Source: Syntrophomonadaceae bacterium (lineage in GTDB: Bacteria; Bacillota; Syntrophomonadia; Syntrophomonadales; Syntrophomonadaceae). Taken from it: a DNA stretch of 15,079 nt. Numbering within the stretch: position 1 is the first letter of the stretch; every line of letters starts with the position of its first letter. The notes beneath the pieces were generated by a model, which saw only the letters and a list, made by a program, of their open reading frames with translations, made no database searches and was not told the DNA's origin. The position numbers and the translations under genes were made by a program. Of the stretch, positions 1 through 6,845 are shown piece after piece. The DNA is taken from assembly GCA_028686565.1 (NCBI GenBank), contig JAQUBU010000028.1, positions 1-15,079 of the forward strand. The letters are read 5' to 3'.

Positions 1-12
1 TCTCCTAGTTGC

Positions 13-28
13 GCGCCATGCGTGGCGC
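13..28. other. Short GC-rich hairpin at window edge
   Basis: GCGCCA (13-18) pairs with TGGCGC (23-28) around a four-base TGCG loop. It lies just beyond the terminator of the crotonase gene and has no T-run, so it is not itself an obvious terminator. It may belong to a neighbouring gene outside the window. Confidence 0.35.
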
Positions 29-38
29 ACATTGCCAG

Positions 39-70
39 AAAAAACAGGTGCAGTACTGCACCTGTTTTTT
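39..70. terminator. Bidirectional rho-independent terminator
   Basis: Bases 39-70 are a perfect 32-base palindrome: an A6 tract, the arm CAGGTGCAGT, its complement, then a T6 tract. On the minus strand it begins 28 bases past the stop of the crotonase gene and should end that transcript. The symmetry means it could also stop a plus-strand transcript entering from the left. Confidence 0.9.
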
Positions 71-97
71 ATCTTTCTGATGGTTTACGGTCCCTGT

Positions 98-853
98 TTA
101 TTTTTGCTTATTGGAATCCAAAAAAGCGCTCATACGCTCAATCATTTCTTCACTGCCCACAAAGCTCCTGAAAGTCCAGAGCTGGGTTCTCACCGCTGCA
201 TGCACTTCCATTCCTGGCACACGGTTGGTCTGCTCTTTATTGGCCTTCAAGGCATTACGCTCAAATGCTGCAATTTTATGGGCCAGCTTCTTGGCTTCCT
301 TAAGATAGCTTTCTACCGGATAAACAAAATTAGCCAGCCCCATATCCTTGGCCTCCTCGGCACCATAAATCCGGCCGGTCATGGTGAGTTCCTTGGCCCT
401 GCCCATCCCTATGATCTTCCACAGAGGATCACTTAAAGGAGTCAATGCCCAGCGAATCTCCGGCTGTCCAAGCTTGGCAGTTTCAGACATAACGCGAATA
501 TCGGCCATTACCATCAAATCAAAACCTGCCGCCAGAGCGGGACCGCTTACTGCAGCAATAACCGGCATGGGAAATTTCAATATGCCCAGAAAAGATTCTT
601 CTATGGTTTTGAGTCCTTGGTTCTTGTTTTTACCCAAAGCCATTACGCTGTTCATATCAAACCCGGCCGCAAAAGCCTCATCTGAACCTGTAATTACTAC
701 TGCATTGATTTCCTCATCCTGCTCCATTTTGTTAAAAATATCAGTAATTTCATCCAGCAACTCCATACTCAAAGCATTTTTAACCTCGGGACGATTAATA
801 GTAACAATGCCTATGTTACTTTCCTTAGTAAATAAAATGTGCTGATAATCCAT
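98..853 (-). CDS. Enoyl-CoA hydratase/isomerase (crotonase) family protein
   Basis: A 251-residue crotonase-fold protein, full length for the family, which acts on acyl-CoA thioesters in the cytoplasm, most often hydrating trans-2-enoyl-CoA in beta-oxidation. The oxyanion-hole segments are visible: FAAGFDM (61-67, usual form FSAGxDL) and GPALAAGFDL (104-113). The two catalytic glutamates of classical crotonase appear conserved as E132 (in GQPEI) and E155 (in KELTMTG). The stretch after E132, usually a PGAGG-like loop, is instead WALTPLSDPLW, so the substrate may differ from crotonyl-CoA. The ATG has a strong GGGAGGG ribosome site six bases upstream. It lies 89 bp downstream of the RACo-like gene on the same strand and may share its transcript. 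The family is certain; the exact reaction (hydratase, isomerase or hydrolase) is not readable from sequence. Confidence 0.9.
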   Translation of the reverse strand: MDYQHILFTKESNIGIVTINRPEVKNALSMELLDEITDIFNKMEQDEEINAVVITGSDEAFAAGFDMNSVMALGKNKNQGLKTIEESFLGILKFPMPVIAAVSGPALAAGFDLMVMADIRVMSETAKLGQPEIRWALTPLSDPLWKIIGMGRAKELTMTGRIYGAEEAKDMGLANFVYPVESYLKEAKKLAHKIAAFERNALKANKEQTNRVPGMEVHAAVRTQLWTFRSFVGSEEMIERMSAFLDSNKQK

Positions 854-942
854 TCCTATCCCTCCCCTAAGACATTCACAATCCCCTTATATAATTTATT
901 AATCAATATTGGGATATCTTATCTAAACATTCGGTGAAGATA

Positions 943-2796
943 CTATTTTCCCTTTTTATAAATTTCATTGAAGTCGAAGTCCAAGTTATGTAAAAACATC
1001 TCCTGAAAATCGGGATGCGCTGCCAGTTCTACATAGGAGATTTGCCCTCTTAACTGATGTGCTTCCTTTTCCTGCTGAGCCGACAAGAGAGCGTAAACAG
1101 CACCTAATCCTGCTGCATTTCCTATATTTCTGATTTTTTCCACTTTTACGGGCGGCAGCATTCCTATTAGAATTGAATTTTCCGGATCGAGAAAATTACC
1201 GAAAGCACCTGCCAGATATATCCTGTCCAAATCGGCATAAACCAGACCCGCTTCCTTAAGCAGGACATCTATGGCGGTCCTTATTGCTCCCTTTGCCAGT
1301 TGTACCTGCCGGATATCCTCCTGCTTGAATAACATTGGAGCAGCATTGAAAGTATCGTCTTCTTCCAGAAGAACAATTGCCGGCCCGTCCTCTTCCTGCT
1401 TAACGGTAATAGGAATAGCAGTCTCGGAACTGATGGTGCCATGTTTATCAATATATGAAGCCCTTAAAAGACAGGCAATAAGATCTATGGTCGCTGAACC
1501 GCAAATACCCTTGGCCAGCCCATTACCTAAAATATTAAATCCCAGTTTGCCGTCTTCCTGCAAATAAACTTTGTCAATAACTCCACTGCCTGCTCTCATG
1601 CCATTGCTCAGATTACCCCCCTCAAAAGCTGGCCCTGCAGCTGCCGAAGCAGCCCACATCTTCCCCTGCCTGGCTATTACAACTTCGCCATTGGTTCCAA
1701 TGTCAATCAGGCAATAACAACCGGTTCTTCTATCCGGCAATGCCAGGAGGCAAGCAATAGTATCCGCACCTACAAATCCTCCAACTTGAGGCAATACCAT
1801 AATTTCAGCATGTGAGTTCACATTCAGCCCAAGATCAACCGCAGGATAAGTTAATTGATCTGTAAAGATTCCGGCATAAGGTAATTCTGCAAATCCTGAA
1901 GTATTTAATCCCATTAGATAATGCAGCATTACTGGATTGCCTACTGCGGTAAGGCGATAAATATTATGCTTGGATGCTTTTACCTGGTCAAGCATTTCTT
2001 CCAACATAGTATTAAGATTATTAATAAGAATCCGTTGAAGTACCTCTAAACCATCAGCATTTTCAGTGCAGTATTTAACTCGCGAAATAATATCGGCACC
2101 GTAAATTCTCTGCATATTGTTTCTATTTGCAAGAGCTACCGTCTCACCATTCTCCAGATCAAGCAGAGCTGCGAAAAGACTGGTAGTCCCCAGATCAAAA
2201 GCCACTCCATAGGCAAATTCCTTTTTTCGGCCTATATAGCGTACAACCTCATTATTGAAGATCAGGGCATTTAATTCCAGAGATGGCCTTCCCGCCCGGT
2301 CAAGCATGGCTATTTGGTTCAAATTATCTATGCACAGATCCAGCCGGTATTCAGATAATGCATTGGCAAGCCGGTCATGCAACGGTATAGGATGGGTTCT
2401 TTCCATTCCCGGTATTAATATTTTACGATACTGAACCTGAGCTTTGAAGGTATGTAAAGCTGATTTAGCAATTAAACCCTTTTTACTCTTAAAATTGTCG
2501 CTTGCATAATCAAGGTAAACCGTAAGTGGTCCTTTTACACTACATTTACATGCTATCCGATTTCCCGCTTTAATTTCCTCCGGCAAAAGCTGTGCACGTT
2601 CTGATTCACTAATTTCACTTACCTGTCCATCTATTCTCACTTTACATTTTCCGCAGGTTCCCTTGCCTCCGCAGGAACCGCCCAGATCCATTCCGCTGCT
2701 GGCGATAAGCTCCCAAAGATTCTTGCCATATAATGTCCAAAAGCTTGATTGCTGCCCATCGGGTGTTATTATGCTAACCTTTATCTCCTCTGACAT
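943..2796 (-). CDS. Ferredoxin-ASKHA protein, RACo-like corrinoid activator (DUF4445)
   Basis: A 617-residue protein with an N-terminal plant-type [2Fe-2S] ferredoxin domain (cysteines 42, 48, 51 and 83 in a CX5CX2C...C pattern), a linker, and a C-terminal ASKHA ATPase-like domain. Both ASKHA phosphate loops are present (DLGTT at 201-205; DIGTNGE at 365-371), as are the GPAFEGG and LAGAFGN segments typical of the family. Known relatives (RACo, RamA-like activators) use ATP and low-potential electrons to reduce inactive Co(II) corrinoid proteins back to Co(I). The ATG at 2796 is chosen over an upstream in-frame TTG (2814) because AGGTGGG sits at ideal spacing before it. No corrinoid protein or methyltransferase lies in the window, so the partner is unknown. 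The family is clear; the role in this organism is inference. Confidence 0.9.
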   Translation of the reverse strand: MSEEIKVSIITPDGQQSSFWTLYGKNLWELIASSGMDLGGSCGGKGTCGKCKVRIDGQVSEISESERAQLLPEEIKAGNRIACKCSVKGPLTVYLDYASDNFKSKKGLIAKSALHTFKAQVQYRKILIPGMERTHPIPLHDRLANALSEYRLDLCIDNLNQIAMLDRAGRPSLELNALIFNNEVVRYIGRKKEFAYGVAFDLGTTSLFAALLDLENGETVALANRNNMQRIYGADIISRVKYCTENADGLEVLQRILINNLNTMLEEMLDQVKASKHNIYRLTAVGNPVMLHYLMGLNTSGFAELPYAGIFTDQLTYPAVDLGLNVNSHAEIMVLPQVGGFVGADTIACLLALPDRRTGCYCLIDIGTNGEVVIARQGKMWAASAAAGPAFEGGNLSNGMRAGSGVIDKVYLQEDGKLGFNILGNGLAKGICGSATIDLIACLLRASYIDKHGTISSETAIPITVKQEEDGPAIVLLEEDDTFNAAPMLFKQEDIRQVQLAKGAIRTAIDVLLKEAGLVYADLDRIYLAGAFGNFLDPENSILIGMLPPVKVEKIRNIGNAAGLGAVYALLSAQQEKEAHQLRGQISYVELAAHPDFQEMFLHNLDFDFNEIYKKGK

Positions 2797-2823
2797 AAGC
2801 CCACCTGCTGTCAATTTATTTTT

Positions 2824-2937
2824 TTAGCAACGAAAGAAACTGTGGAGCAGCTTCTTCGCACCGCTGCAACGAACCGGGGAATTCAAGCACCAGAAGAAAC
2901 TACGCAGTAGTTTCAACATAATGCTGCAACAAGGCAT
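2824..2937 (-). CDS. Possible 37-residue cysteine-rich small ORF (doubtful)
   Basis: An ATG-started frame of 37 codons spans the 60-bp repeats, so the peptide repeats with a 20-residue period: C-S-x-x-x-K-L-L-x-S-F-F-x-C occurs twice. Several differences between the copies fall at synonymous third positions (AAA/AAG, CTA/CTG, CTG/CTC, TTC/TTT), which hints at coding. Against it: a GAGG motif lies only two bases from the ATG, the frame stays open upstream to about 3006 without a better start, and the embedded palindromes would make peptide-like repeats on either strand. No function can be named. Confidence 0.2.
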   Translation of the reverse strand: MPCCSIMLKLLRSFFWCLNSPVRCSGAKKLLHSFFRC

Positions 2938-2953
2938 CGCCTCGTTATAACCG
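2834..2953. repeat. Two degenerate tandem units, 60-bp period, each with a hairpin
   Basis: Two adjacent 60-base units share AAGAAACT at their start (2834 and 2894) and GCTGCAAC 29 bases on (2863 and 2923). Each forms a small hairpin: imperfect AGAAACTG/CAGCTTCT in the first, and perfect GAAACTA (2896-2902) with TAGTTTC (2908-2914) in the second. A further short hairpin, CCGCT/AGCGG, lies at 2981-2995. ATAACGAGG recurs on the minus strand near 2942 and 3012. This could be a REP-like palindromic element or a repeated small coding sequence. Confidence 0.6.
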
Positions 2954-3002
2954 CCGCCAGTTTTGTTAATAGGAACCCGACCGCTAAAGAAGCGGAGGAC
3001 AT
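2913..3002 (-). CDS. Possible 29-residue hydrophobic small ORF
   Basis: An ATG preceded by GAGGTG at five bases opens a 29-codon frame ending in TGA. The peptide begins MSSASLAVGFLLTKLAAV and is largely hydrophobic with two central arginines, so it could be a single short membrane helix. It sits just downstream of the terminator at 3022-3050 and overlaps the other candidate small ORF in a different frame, so at most one is likely real. Its ribosome site is better than the other's. It is not recognised as any known family. Confidence 0.25.
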   Translation of the reverse strand: MSSASLAVGFLLTKLAAVITRRCLVAALC

Positions 3003-3021
3003 GTTTTCACCTCGTTATATA

Positions 3022-3050
3022 TAAAATAAAAAGGCGGCTAAAAGCCGCCC
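3022..3050 (-). terminator. Rho-independent terminator of the small membrane protein gene
   Basis: GGCGGCT (3033-3039) and AGCCGCC (3043-3049) form a seven-pair GC-rich stem with a three-base loop. Read on the minus strand, the stem is followed by TTTTTATTTT. It begins about 20 bases after the stop of the gene at 3070-3390 and insulates it from the RACo-like gene downstream. Confidence 0.92.
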
Positions 3051-3069
3051 TACATGGTACTTTAATTAA

Positions 3070-3390
3070 CTACGCTTTAGTTTCTGTCATTAAAGCATAT
3101 GCAAAAATGAAAACCCATAATAATGATCCTGCTAATGCCGTGGTAGCTCCGCTCCAATCACCACCGGCACTAATCTGGGAATTGCCCATGGAATATAGCA
3201 CATTGAATACCACCAGGCCCAAGGCAGTCAAAAGAAAGATACCCTTTTTCGCTCCACCTGATAGTTGCTGCCCTTTGGCCCAACTACAGAATTTTAAAAA
3301 GACATAAATCGCTACTACGATTATTCCAATTACCAAAAATGGATTTACCCATATTCCGTGTCCTATAGAATGCGCACCAAAAATAGCCAA
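3070..3390 (-). CDS. Small three-helix membrane protein of unknown function
   Basis: A 106-residue protein that I do not recognise as a named family. It has three hydrophobic stretches suited to membrane helices (about 17-35, 50-67 and 83-102). The first loop is basic and hydrophilic (KFCSWAKGQQLSGGAKK) and the second is polar and glycine-rich. The start is TTG, supported by a strong GAGGAGG ten bases upstream; no ATG gives a comparable length. The gene has its own terminator and diverges from rnpB, so it appears to be a single-gene transcript. An AT-rich inverted repeat at 3483-3510 lies about 100 bases upstream. The strong ribosome site and dedicated terminator argue for a real, well-translated gene. 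Holin-like or small integral membrane roles are possible, but nothing in the sequence decides. Confidence 0.8.
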   Translation of the reverse strand: MAIFGAHSIGHGIWVNPFLVIGIIVVAIYVFLKFCSWAKGQQLSGGAKKGIFLLTALGLVVFNVLYSMGNSQISAGGDWSGATTALAGSLLWVFIFAYALMTETKA

Positions 3391-3482
3391 CGCTTTTTCA
3401 CCTCCTCTATAATTCTTTTGTGATTCTTTTATCTTGTATTCTAATACTTTGCATCAAGTAAAACAAGGCAACATTTTTTATA

Positions 3483-3510
3483 GTTTATTACTAATTACAA
3501 ATTAATAAAC
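3483..3510. repeat. AT-rich inverted repeat between divergent transcripts
   Basis: GTTTATTA (3483-3490) and TAATAAAC (3503-3510) are perfect complements separated by 12 bases. The repeat lies in the 277-bp gap between the small membrane protein gene and rnpB. It could be an operator or simply AT-rich DNA with chance symmetry. Confidence 0.35.
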
Positions 3511-3603
3511 ACACAAAATCTATATGACTACTTAATGATATTCTATAAAGATTTAATATTTCCTGCTTTAACTTCATATTTTTTTGTGTCATCCGTGGCA
3601 AAC

Positions 3604-3632
3604 TTTACATAGCAGAAGACATGGCTTATAAT
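3604..3632 (+). promoter_or_regulatory. Sigma-A-type promoter of rnpB
   Basis: TTTACA (3604-3609) and a perfect TATAAT (3627-3632) are separated by 17 bases, the optimal spacing for housekeeping sigma factor. The predicted transcription start near 3639 lies about 30 bases before the first helix of RNase P RNA, so a short 5' leader would be trimmed. A 15-base palindrome, GGTAATTTAATTACC, occupies 3639-3653, exactly at that start. Confidence 0.75.
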
Positions 3633-3667
3633 TACTAAGGTAATTTAATTACCAGCAAATTAGATAT

Positions 3668-4013
3668 AAAGTAAGTAAGTCAGATAGTCGCAGGTAATTT
3701 TACCTGAGGAAAGTCGGAGCTCCGCAGGGCAGGGTGCTGGATAACGTCCAGTGGGGGTGACCCCAAGGAAAGTGCCACAGAAACAAACCGCCTGCCCCAA
3801 TGGGTCAGGTAAGGATGGAAAGGCGAGGTAAGAGCTCACCAGCGTTCAGGTGACTGAATGGCTCGGTAAACCCCACCTGGAGCAAGACCAAATAGAGGAA
3901 CTTTGAAGCTGCCCGCTTCGTTCCCGGGTTAGGTCGCTAGAGGTGCCAGGTAACTGGCATCCCAGATAGATGACTATCAAATACAGAACTCCGCTTATAG
4001 ATTTACTTACTTT
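3668..4013 (+). ncRNA. rnpB: RNase P RNA, type A
   Basis: This is the catalytic RNA of RNase P, which trims the 5' leaders of tRNA precursors. Terminal helix P1 is formed by AAAGTAAGTAA (3668-3678) and TTACTTACTTT (4003-4013). The long-range P4 helix is CGGAG (3715-3719) with CTCCG (3989-3993). Conserved blocks are present in order: GAGGAAAGTC, GCAGGGTGCTGGATAACG, AAGGAAAGTGCCACAGAAA, GGTAAGAGC, CGGTAAACCCCAC, GGAGCAAGACCAAATAG, the GAAGCTGCCCGCTTC region, GGTCGCTAGAGG, AGATAGATGACT and ACAGAACTCCGCTTATAG. The order and the P13/P14 region match type A, as in E. coli and many Clostridia, rather than the Bacillus type B. A sigma-A-like promoter precedes it and a bidirectional terminator follows. 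Exact mature ends are inferred from P1. Confidence 0.97.
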
Positions 4014-4029
4014 AATTCTTTTGTACATA

Positions 4030-4061
4030 AAAAAGGGGTATACATTTGTATACCCCTTTTT
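4030..4061. terminator. Bidirectional terminator shared by rnpB and hup
   Basis: AAAAAGGGGTATACA (4030-4044) and TGTATACCCCTTTTT (4047-4061) form a long stem with flanking A and T tracts on both sides. It lies about 17 bases after rnpB and about 15 bases after the hup stop, serving both converging transcripts. Confidence 0.93.
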
Positions 4062-4075
4062 CTCAGCAACTATTG

Positions 4076-4417
4076 CTATTTTTTCTTGCCGCCTTTTGCA
4101 GGTTTAACTGCCTTGCCACCCTTTGGTGCTTTGACCTGTTTCTTCACAGCAACTGCTTCTTTAAGCGATTTGCCGGGCCTAAATGCCGGAACTTTGGTTG
4201 CAGGAACAGTAATCTCTTTGCCGGTTGCAGGACTGATTACTTTTCTTTCCTTGCGATCACGGACTTCAAAACTACCAAAGCCAATAATTTGCACTTTGTC
4301 ACCATTGGCCAGTGCCTGTTGAATGGCTCCCACCATTGCATCCAATACTTTAGCAGCATCTTTTTGAGTAATTTCTGCTTTTTCAGCTAGTGATTTCACC
4401 AGTTCCGATTTGTTCAC
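4076..4417 (-). CDS. hup: HU-family histone-like DNA-binding protein with basic C-terminal tail
   Basis: A 113-residue protein. Residues 1-91 are a standard HU/IHF fold: the N-terminal dimerisation helices (MNKSELVKSLAEKA), GFGSFEVRDR at 46-55, and the DNA-binding beta arm with the intercalating proline in SPATGKE (62-68), ending at FRPGKSLKEAV. Residues 93-113 add a tail of lysine, glycine, proline and alanine (two PKGGK/AKGGK units, then KKK) that ordinary 90-residue HU lacks; such tails resemble histone H1 and raise DNA affinity and compaction in known cases. HU dimers bend and wrap chromosomal DNA. The GTG start is supported by GGGAGGA upstream; a nearer ATG leads straight to a stop (ATG-TCG-TGA). 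The gene is monocistronic, with a terminator shared with rnpB. Confidence 0.96.
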   Translation of the reverse strand: MNKSELVKSLAEKAEITQKDAAKVLDAMVGAIQQALANGDKVQIIGFGSFEVRDRKERKVISPATGKEITVPATKVPAFRPGKSLKEAVAVKKQVKAPKGGKAVKPAKGGKKK

Positions 4418-4569
4418 GACATAGTCCTCCCTTTATTTTTTTATCCATATTTTACATACATTCATCAAATAATCCGAAATTCCTGCTGTTAGAGCAATTT
4501 TTTTTATTTTTTATTTAAATTTTTTTCTATCTGCAGTCCCTGTATATACATTCTGCCTTGGCTGGCAAC

Positions 4570-4585
4570 ATTTTATGCATAAAAT
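4570..4585. repeat. 16-base perfect palindrome between hup and the HD-GYP gene
   Basis: ATTTTATGCATAAAAT is perfectly self-complementary. It lies 33 bases past the HD-GYP stop and about 150 bases upstream of hup, both on the minus strand. No T-run follows, so it is a poor terminator. It may be a binding site for a dimeric regulator or chance AT-rich symmetry. The 200-bp gap otherwise shows AT-rich tracts and no convincing promoter. Confidence 0.4.
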
Positions 4586-4617
4586 CCCTATTTACAGGTA
4601 TTTGATAAAAAAGCTTG

Positions 4618-5640
4618 CTAATCAATAATATCCAGAATGCTTATTGATCGGTCAGTGGCCAAATTGTAAAATTTATCCCCTACCATAACTATTGGTCGTG
4701 TAGGCTGAGTAGGGTCTACAAATATCACCGTACCCTGCTGATCATTTGAAAGAAGAACTTGATTACCTACGTAAAAGTTGGTTATTTTATCATAGAAAAC
4801 TCTTGATATCGTGGCATCTAATTTGCCAAATGATTCTTGCCAGAGAATTTCTGCTGCTGAGTAAGGCGAGCGCTTAGTAGAATACGAGTGAGAACTAGTA
4901 ATAGCATCATATAGATCTGCTACAGCTACGACCGAAGCATAAAAATTGGAAGTGCCATTAATGCCAGCCGGGTATCCGGACCCATCTGCTCTTTCGTGAT
5001 GCATTAAAGCTGCATTGGCAATATCATGACTAATTGAAGGGTCCTGGAGAATAAGATTATATCCCAACAGGGTATGTTTCTTAATCTCTTCAAATTCCTG
5101 AGCAGTCAATTTGCCGGGTTTATTAAGAATTTCATCATCAATAAACACTTTGCCAATATCATGCAGCAACCCTGCCATGCCAAGCTCTTTGATAGTATTT
5201 TCATCGCATTTCATCCATCGGCCAATCAATATGCATAGCAATGAAACATTTACCGAATGGGTAAATAGGTAATCCCCTTTGTTCTTCATGAGTCTCATCT
5301 GGCGAAAAAGATCAGTTACATCAAACACCTGTTCCAAAAGCAGATCTGTGGTTTCATTGACTTCATTAACATCAATATTATTTCCCAGTTTGGCATCCAT
5401 CATAAATGAATTAACCACATCGAGGGCTCCGCTGTACACCATTTCAAAAGATCGTTCAGTTTTCTGCCGGACATTAGTTTCAATAATGTACACTTCATTT
5501 ATATCCCGCACTGCGAAATTTTCCAGATGTTCTTCAGTAATAACACTGCCACGCGGCAACAGGAGTTGTGAATCGTAAGTAAAAATGTCTTTCCCTATCT
5601 GTGTCCCGGGTTTTAAGCTACTTACTTTTATTTTCTGCAT
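4618..5640 (-). CDS. HD-GYP domain protein, probable c-di-GMP phosphodiesterase
   Basis: Residue numbers below count from an ATG six bases upstream (5646); the start at 5640 is preferred because AAGGGG stands seven bases before it, while the first ATG nearly abuts that site. Residues 1-55 are a small N-terminal domain typical of Firmicute HD-GYP proteins. The HD-GYP core is intact: H130, the HD pair in LLHDIGK (162-163), H191, HH (216-217) in HHERADGSGYP, and D244 with D247 in VADLYDAI. This family hydrolyses cyclic di-GMP at a two- or three-metal site, lowering the second messenger that favours biofilm over motility. A beta-rich C-terminal segment (about 290-342) follows. There is no membrane segment and no receiver domain, so the input signal is unclear. 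It lies 89 bp downstream of nif3 on the same strand and may be co-transcribed. Confidence 0.93.
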   Translation of the reverse strand: MQKIKVSSLKPGTQIGKDIFTYDSQLLLPRGSVITEEHLENFAVRDINEVYIIETNVRQKTERSFEMVYSGALDVVNSFMMDAKLGNNIDVNEVNETTDLLLEQVFDVTDLFRQMRLMKNKGDYLFTHSVNVSLLCILIGRWMKCDENTIKELGMAGLLHDIGKVFIDDEILNKPGKLTAQEFEEIKKHTLLGYNLILQDPSISHDIANAALMHHERADGSGYPAGINGTSNFYASVVAVADLYDAITSSHSYSTKRSPYSAAEILWQESFGKLDATISRVFYDKITNFYVGNQVLLSNDQQGTVIFVDPTQPTRPIVMVGDKFYNLATDRSISILDIID

Positions 5641-5729
5641 GGCCATTCCCCTTTTTATGAATTACTTCTATTTTTATTCTGCAAAGATTGCCATATTCCT
5701 TTAGAGTGATTAATTAATAAATCAAATAT

Positions 5730-6845
5730 TTAAATTACTTTGATACAAGGTGATACAAACGCAGGGATTAATTCAAGATCAAAACCCTTTATCTTTGATT
5801 CTTTTTGCAACAAATTACATAGTAAAGGTACAACTATTTCCTCGCTTCCCTGATGCCCGGCATCAATTATTGCCAAACCTTGAGCTTCTGCATCTCGGGC
5901 TTCATGATATTTCAGGTCGCCCGTTACAAAGAGATCAATTTTCTGCTTTAAAACTTTACCGATCAGACTGGAACCGGAACCGCTCACTACTGCTACGGTC
6001 TTTATGGAGCGTTTTGGATCGCCAACCATCCTGACGCTATCCAGTTTTAGGCTTCTTTTTATTTGTTCAGCACATTCCTGCAGACTCATCTTTTCCGTCC
6101 AGCATCCCTTCCTGCCCAGACTGAAAATCCTTCCTTTATTATTTAATCTGTATATGTCATAAGCTACTTCCTCATAAGGATGTACTTCTTCAATGAGTTT
6201 TATCATGCGCTGCAGATCCCGATGGAAGACCACGGTTTCCAAACGATATTCATCAACTTCTTCCAACTCCCCAATTTGCCCAATAAAGGGATTGCTCCCT
6301 TCTCGGGGTCGAAATGTTCCAGTCCCCTGCACGCGAAAACTGCAATCAGAATAGGCGCCAATATATCCAGCTCCTGCACTGTTTATTATGTTTCTAAGCT
6401 CTTCGGTATGGCTGATTGGAACAAAAACTACCAGCTTATATAATTCTTCTTGTTTGTCAGTATCCAAAGGCATTATTTGTGTAAGACCCAGTAATTCAGC
6501 CAGGTACTGATTCAATCCATGTTCAGCTGCATCGAGGTTAGTATGCGCTGAATAGACATTAATTCCAGCGTTTACGATATTTTTAATCATTCTTCCCATT
6601 GATTTAGAGTAATTTATAGACTTGATTGTTTGAAAAAAGAGGGGATGATGGGTAATAATCATATCTGCCTTTTGATCAATGGCAAACTTTATTATTTCTT
6701 CGTCCAGATCAAGCGCAACTACAATTCTATTAACCATTGCTTCATAAGAACCTATCTGCAGACCGCAATTATCCCAGCTTTCTGCAAGCCAGAGCGGAAA
6801 ATTATCCTCCATTATTCCAATGATGTCTTTAACTCTGCTGGACAC
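5730..6845 (-). CDS. Nif3-like dinuclear metal centre protein, YqfO form
   Basis: A 371-residue protein, the length of Bacillus YqfO rather than the short 250-residue NIF3/YbgI. The two halves of the metal-binding fold flank an inserted PII/CutA-like domain at about 130-240. Visible ligands are HH in ITHHPLFF (66-67), H101 and D105 in AHTNLDAAEHG, and H331 with E335 in DAGHQGSEE. The SGSGSSL turn (288-294) and GDLKYHEA (309-316) are also typical. The family forms toroidal hexamers; its reaction is still debated, with GTP cyclohydrolase-like and iron or cofactor handling roles proposed. The GTG start fits the family's usual N-terminus (VKDIIGIME) and has GGGGGA upstream. It overlaps the end of trmK by 17 bases, implying translational coupling in the common Firmicute trmK-nif3 arrangement. 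Confidence 0.95.
   Translation of the reverse strand: MSSRVKDIIGIMEDNFPLWLAESWDNCGLQIGSYEAMVNRIVVALDLDEEIIKFAIDQKADMIITHHPLFFQTIKSINYSKSMGRMIKNIVNAGINVYSAHTNLDAAEHGLNQYLAELLGLTQIMPLDTDKQEELYKLVVFVPISHTEELRNIINSAGAGYIGAYSDCSFRVQGTGTFRPREGSNPFIGQIGELEEVDEYRLETVVFHRDLQRMIKLIEEVHPYEEVAYDIYRLNNKGRIFSLGRKGCWTEKMSLQECAEQIKRSLKLDSVRMVGDPKRSIKTVAVVSGSGSSLIGKVLKQKIDLFVTGDLKYHEARDAEAQGLAIIDAGHQGSEEIVVPLLCNLLQKESKIKGFDLELIPAFVSPCIKVI

Noticed and set aside
32..436. 134-codon plus-strand frame at the left end
   Set aside because: It crosses a terminator and is antisense to the well-supported crotonase gene, with no family resemblance.
2797..3021. Cobalamin riboswitch before the corrinoid activator
   Set aside because: I looked for B12-box and core motifs on the minus strand and saw none; the hairpins there follow the 60-bp repeat instead.
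3846..4028. 60-codon minus-strand open frame
   Set aside because: It lies almost wholly inside the RNase P RNA gene; the sequence there is explained by RNA structure.
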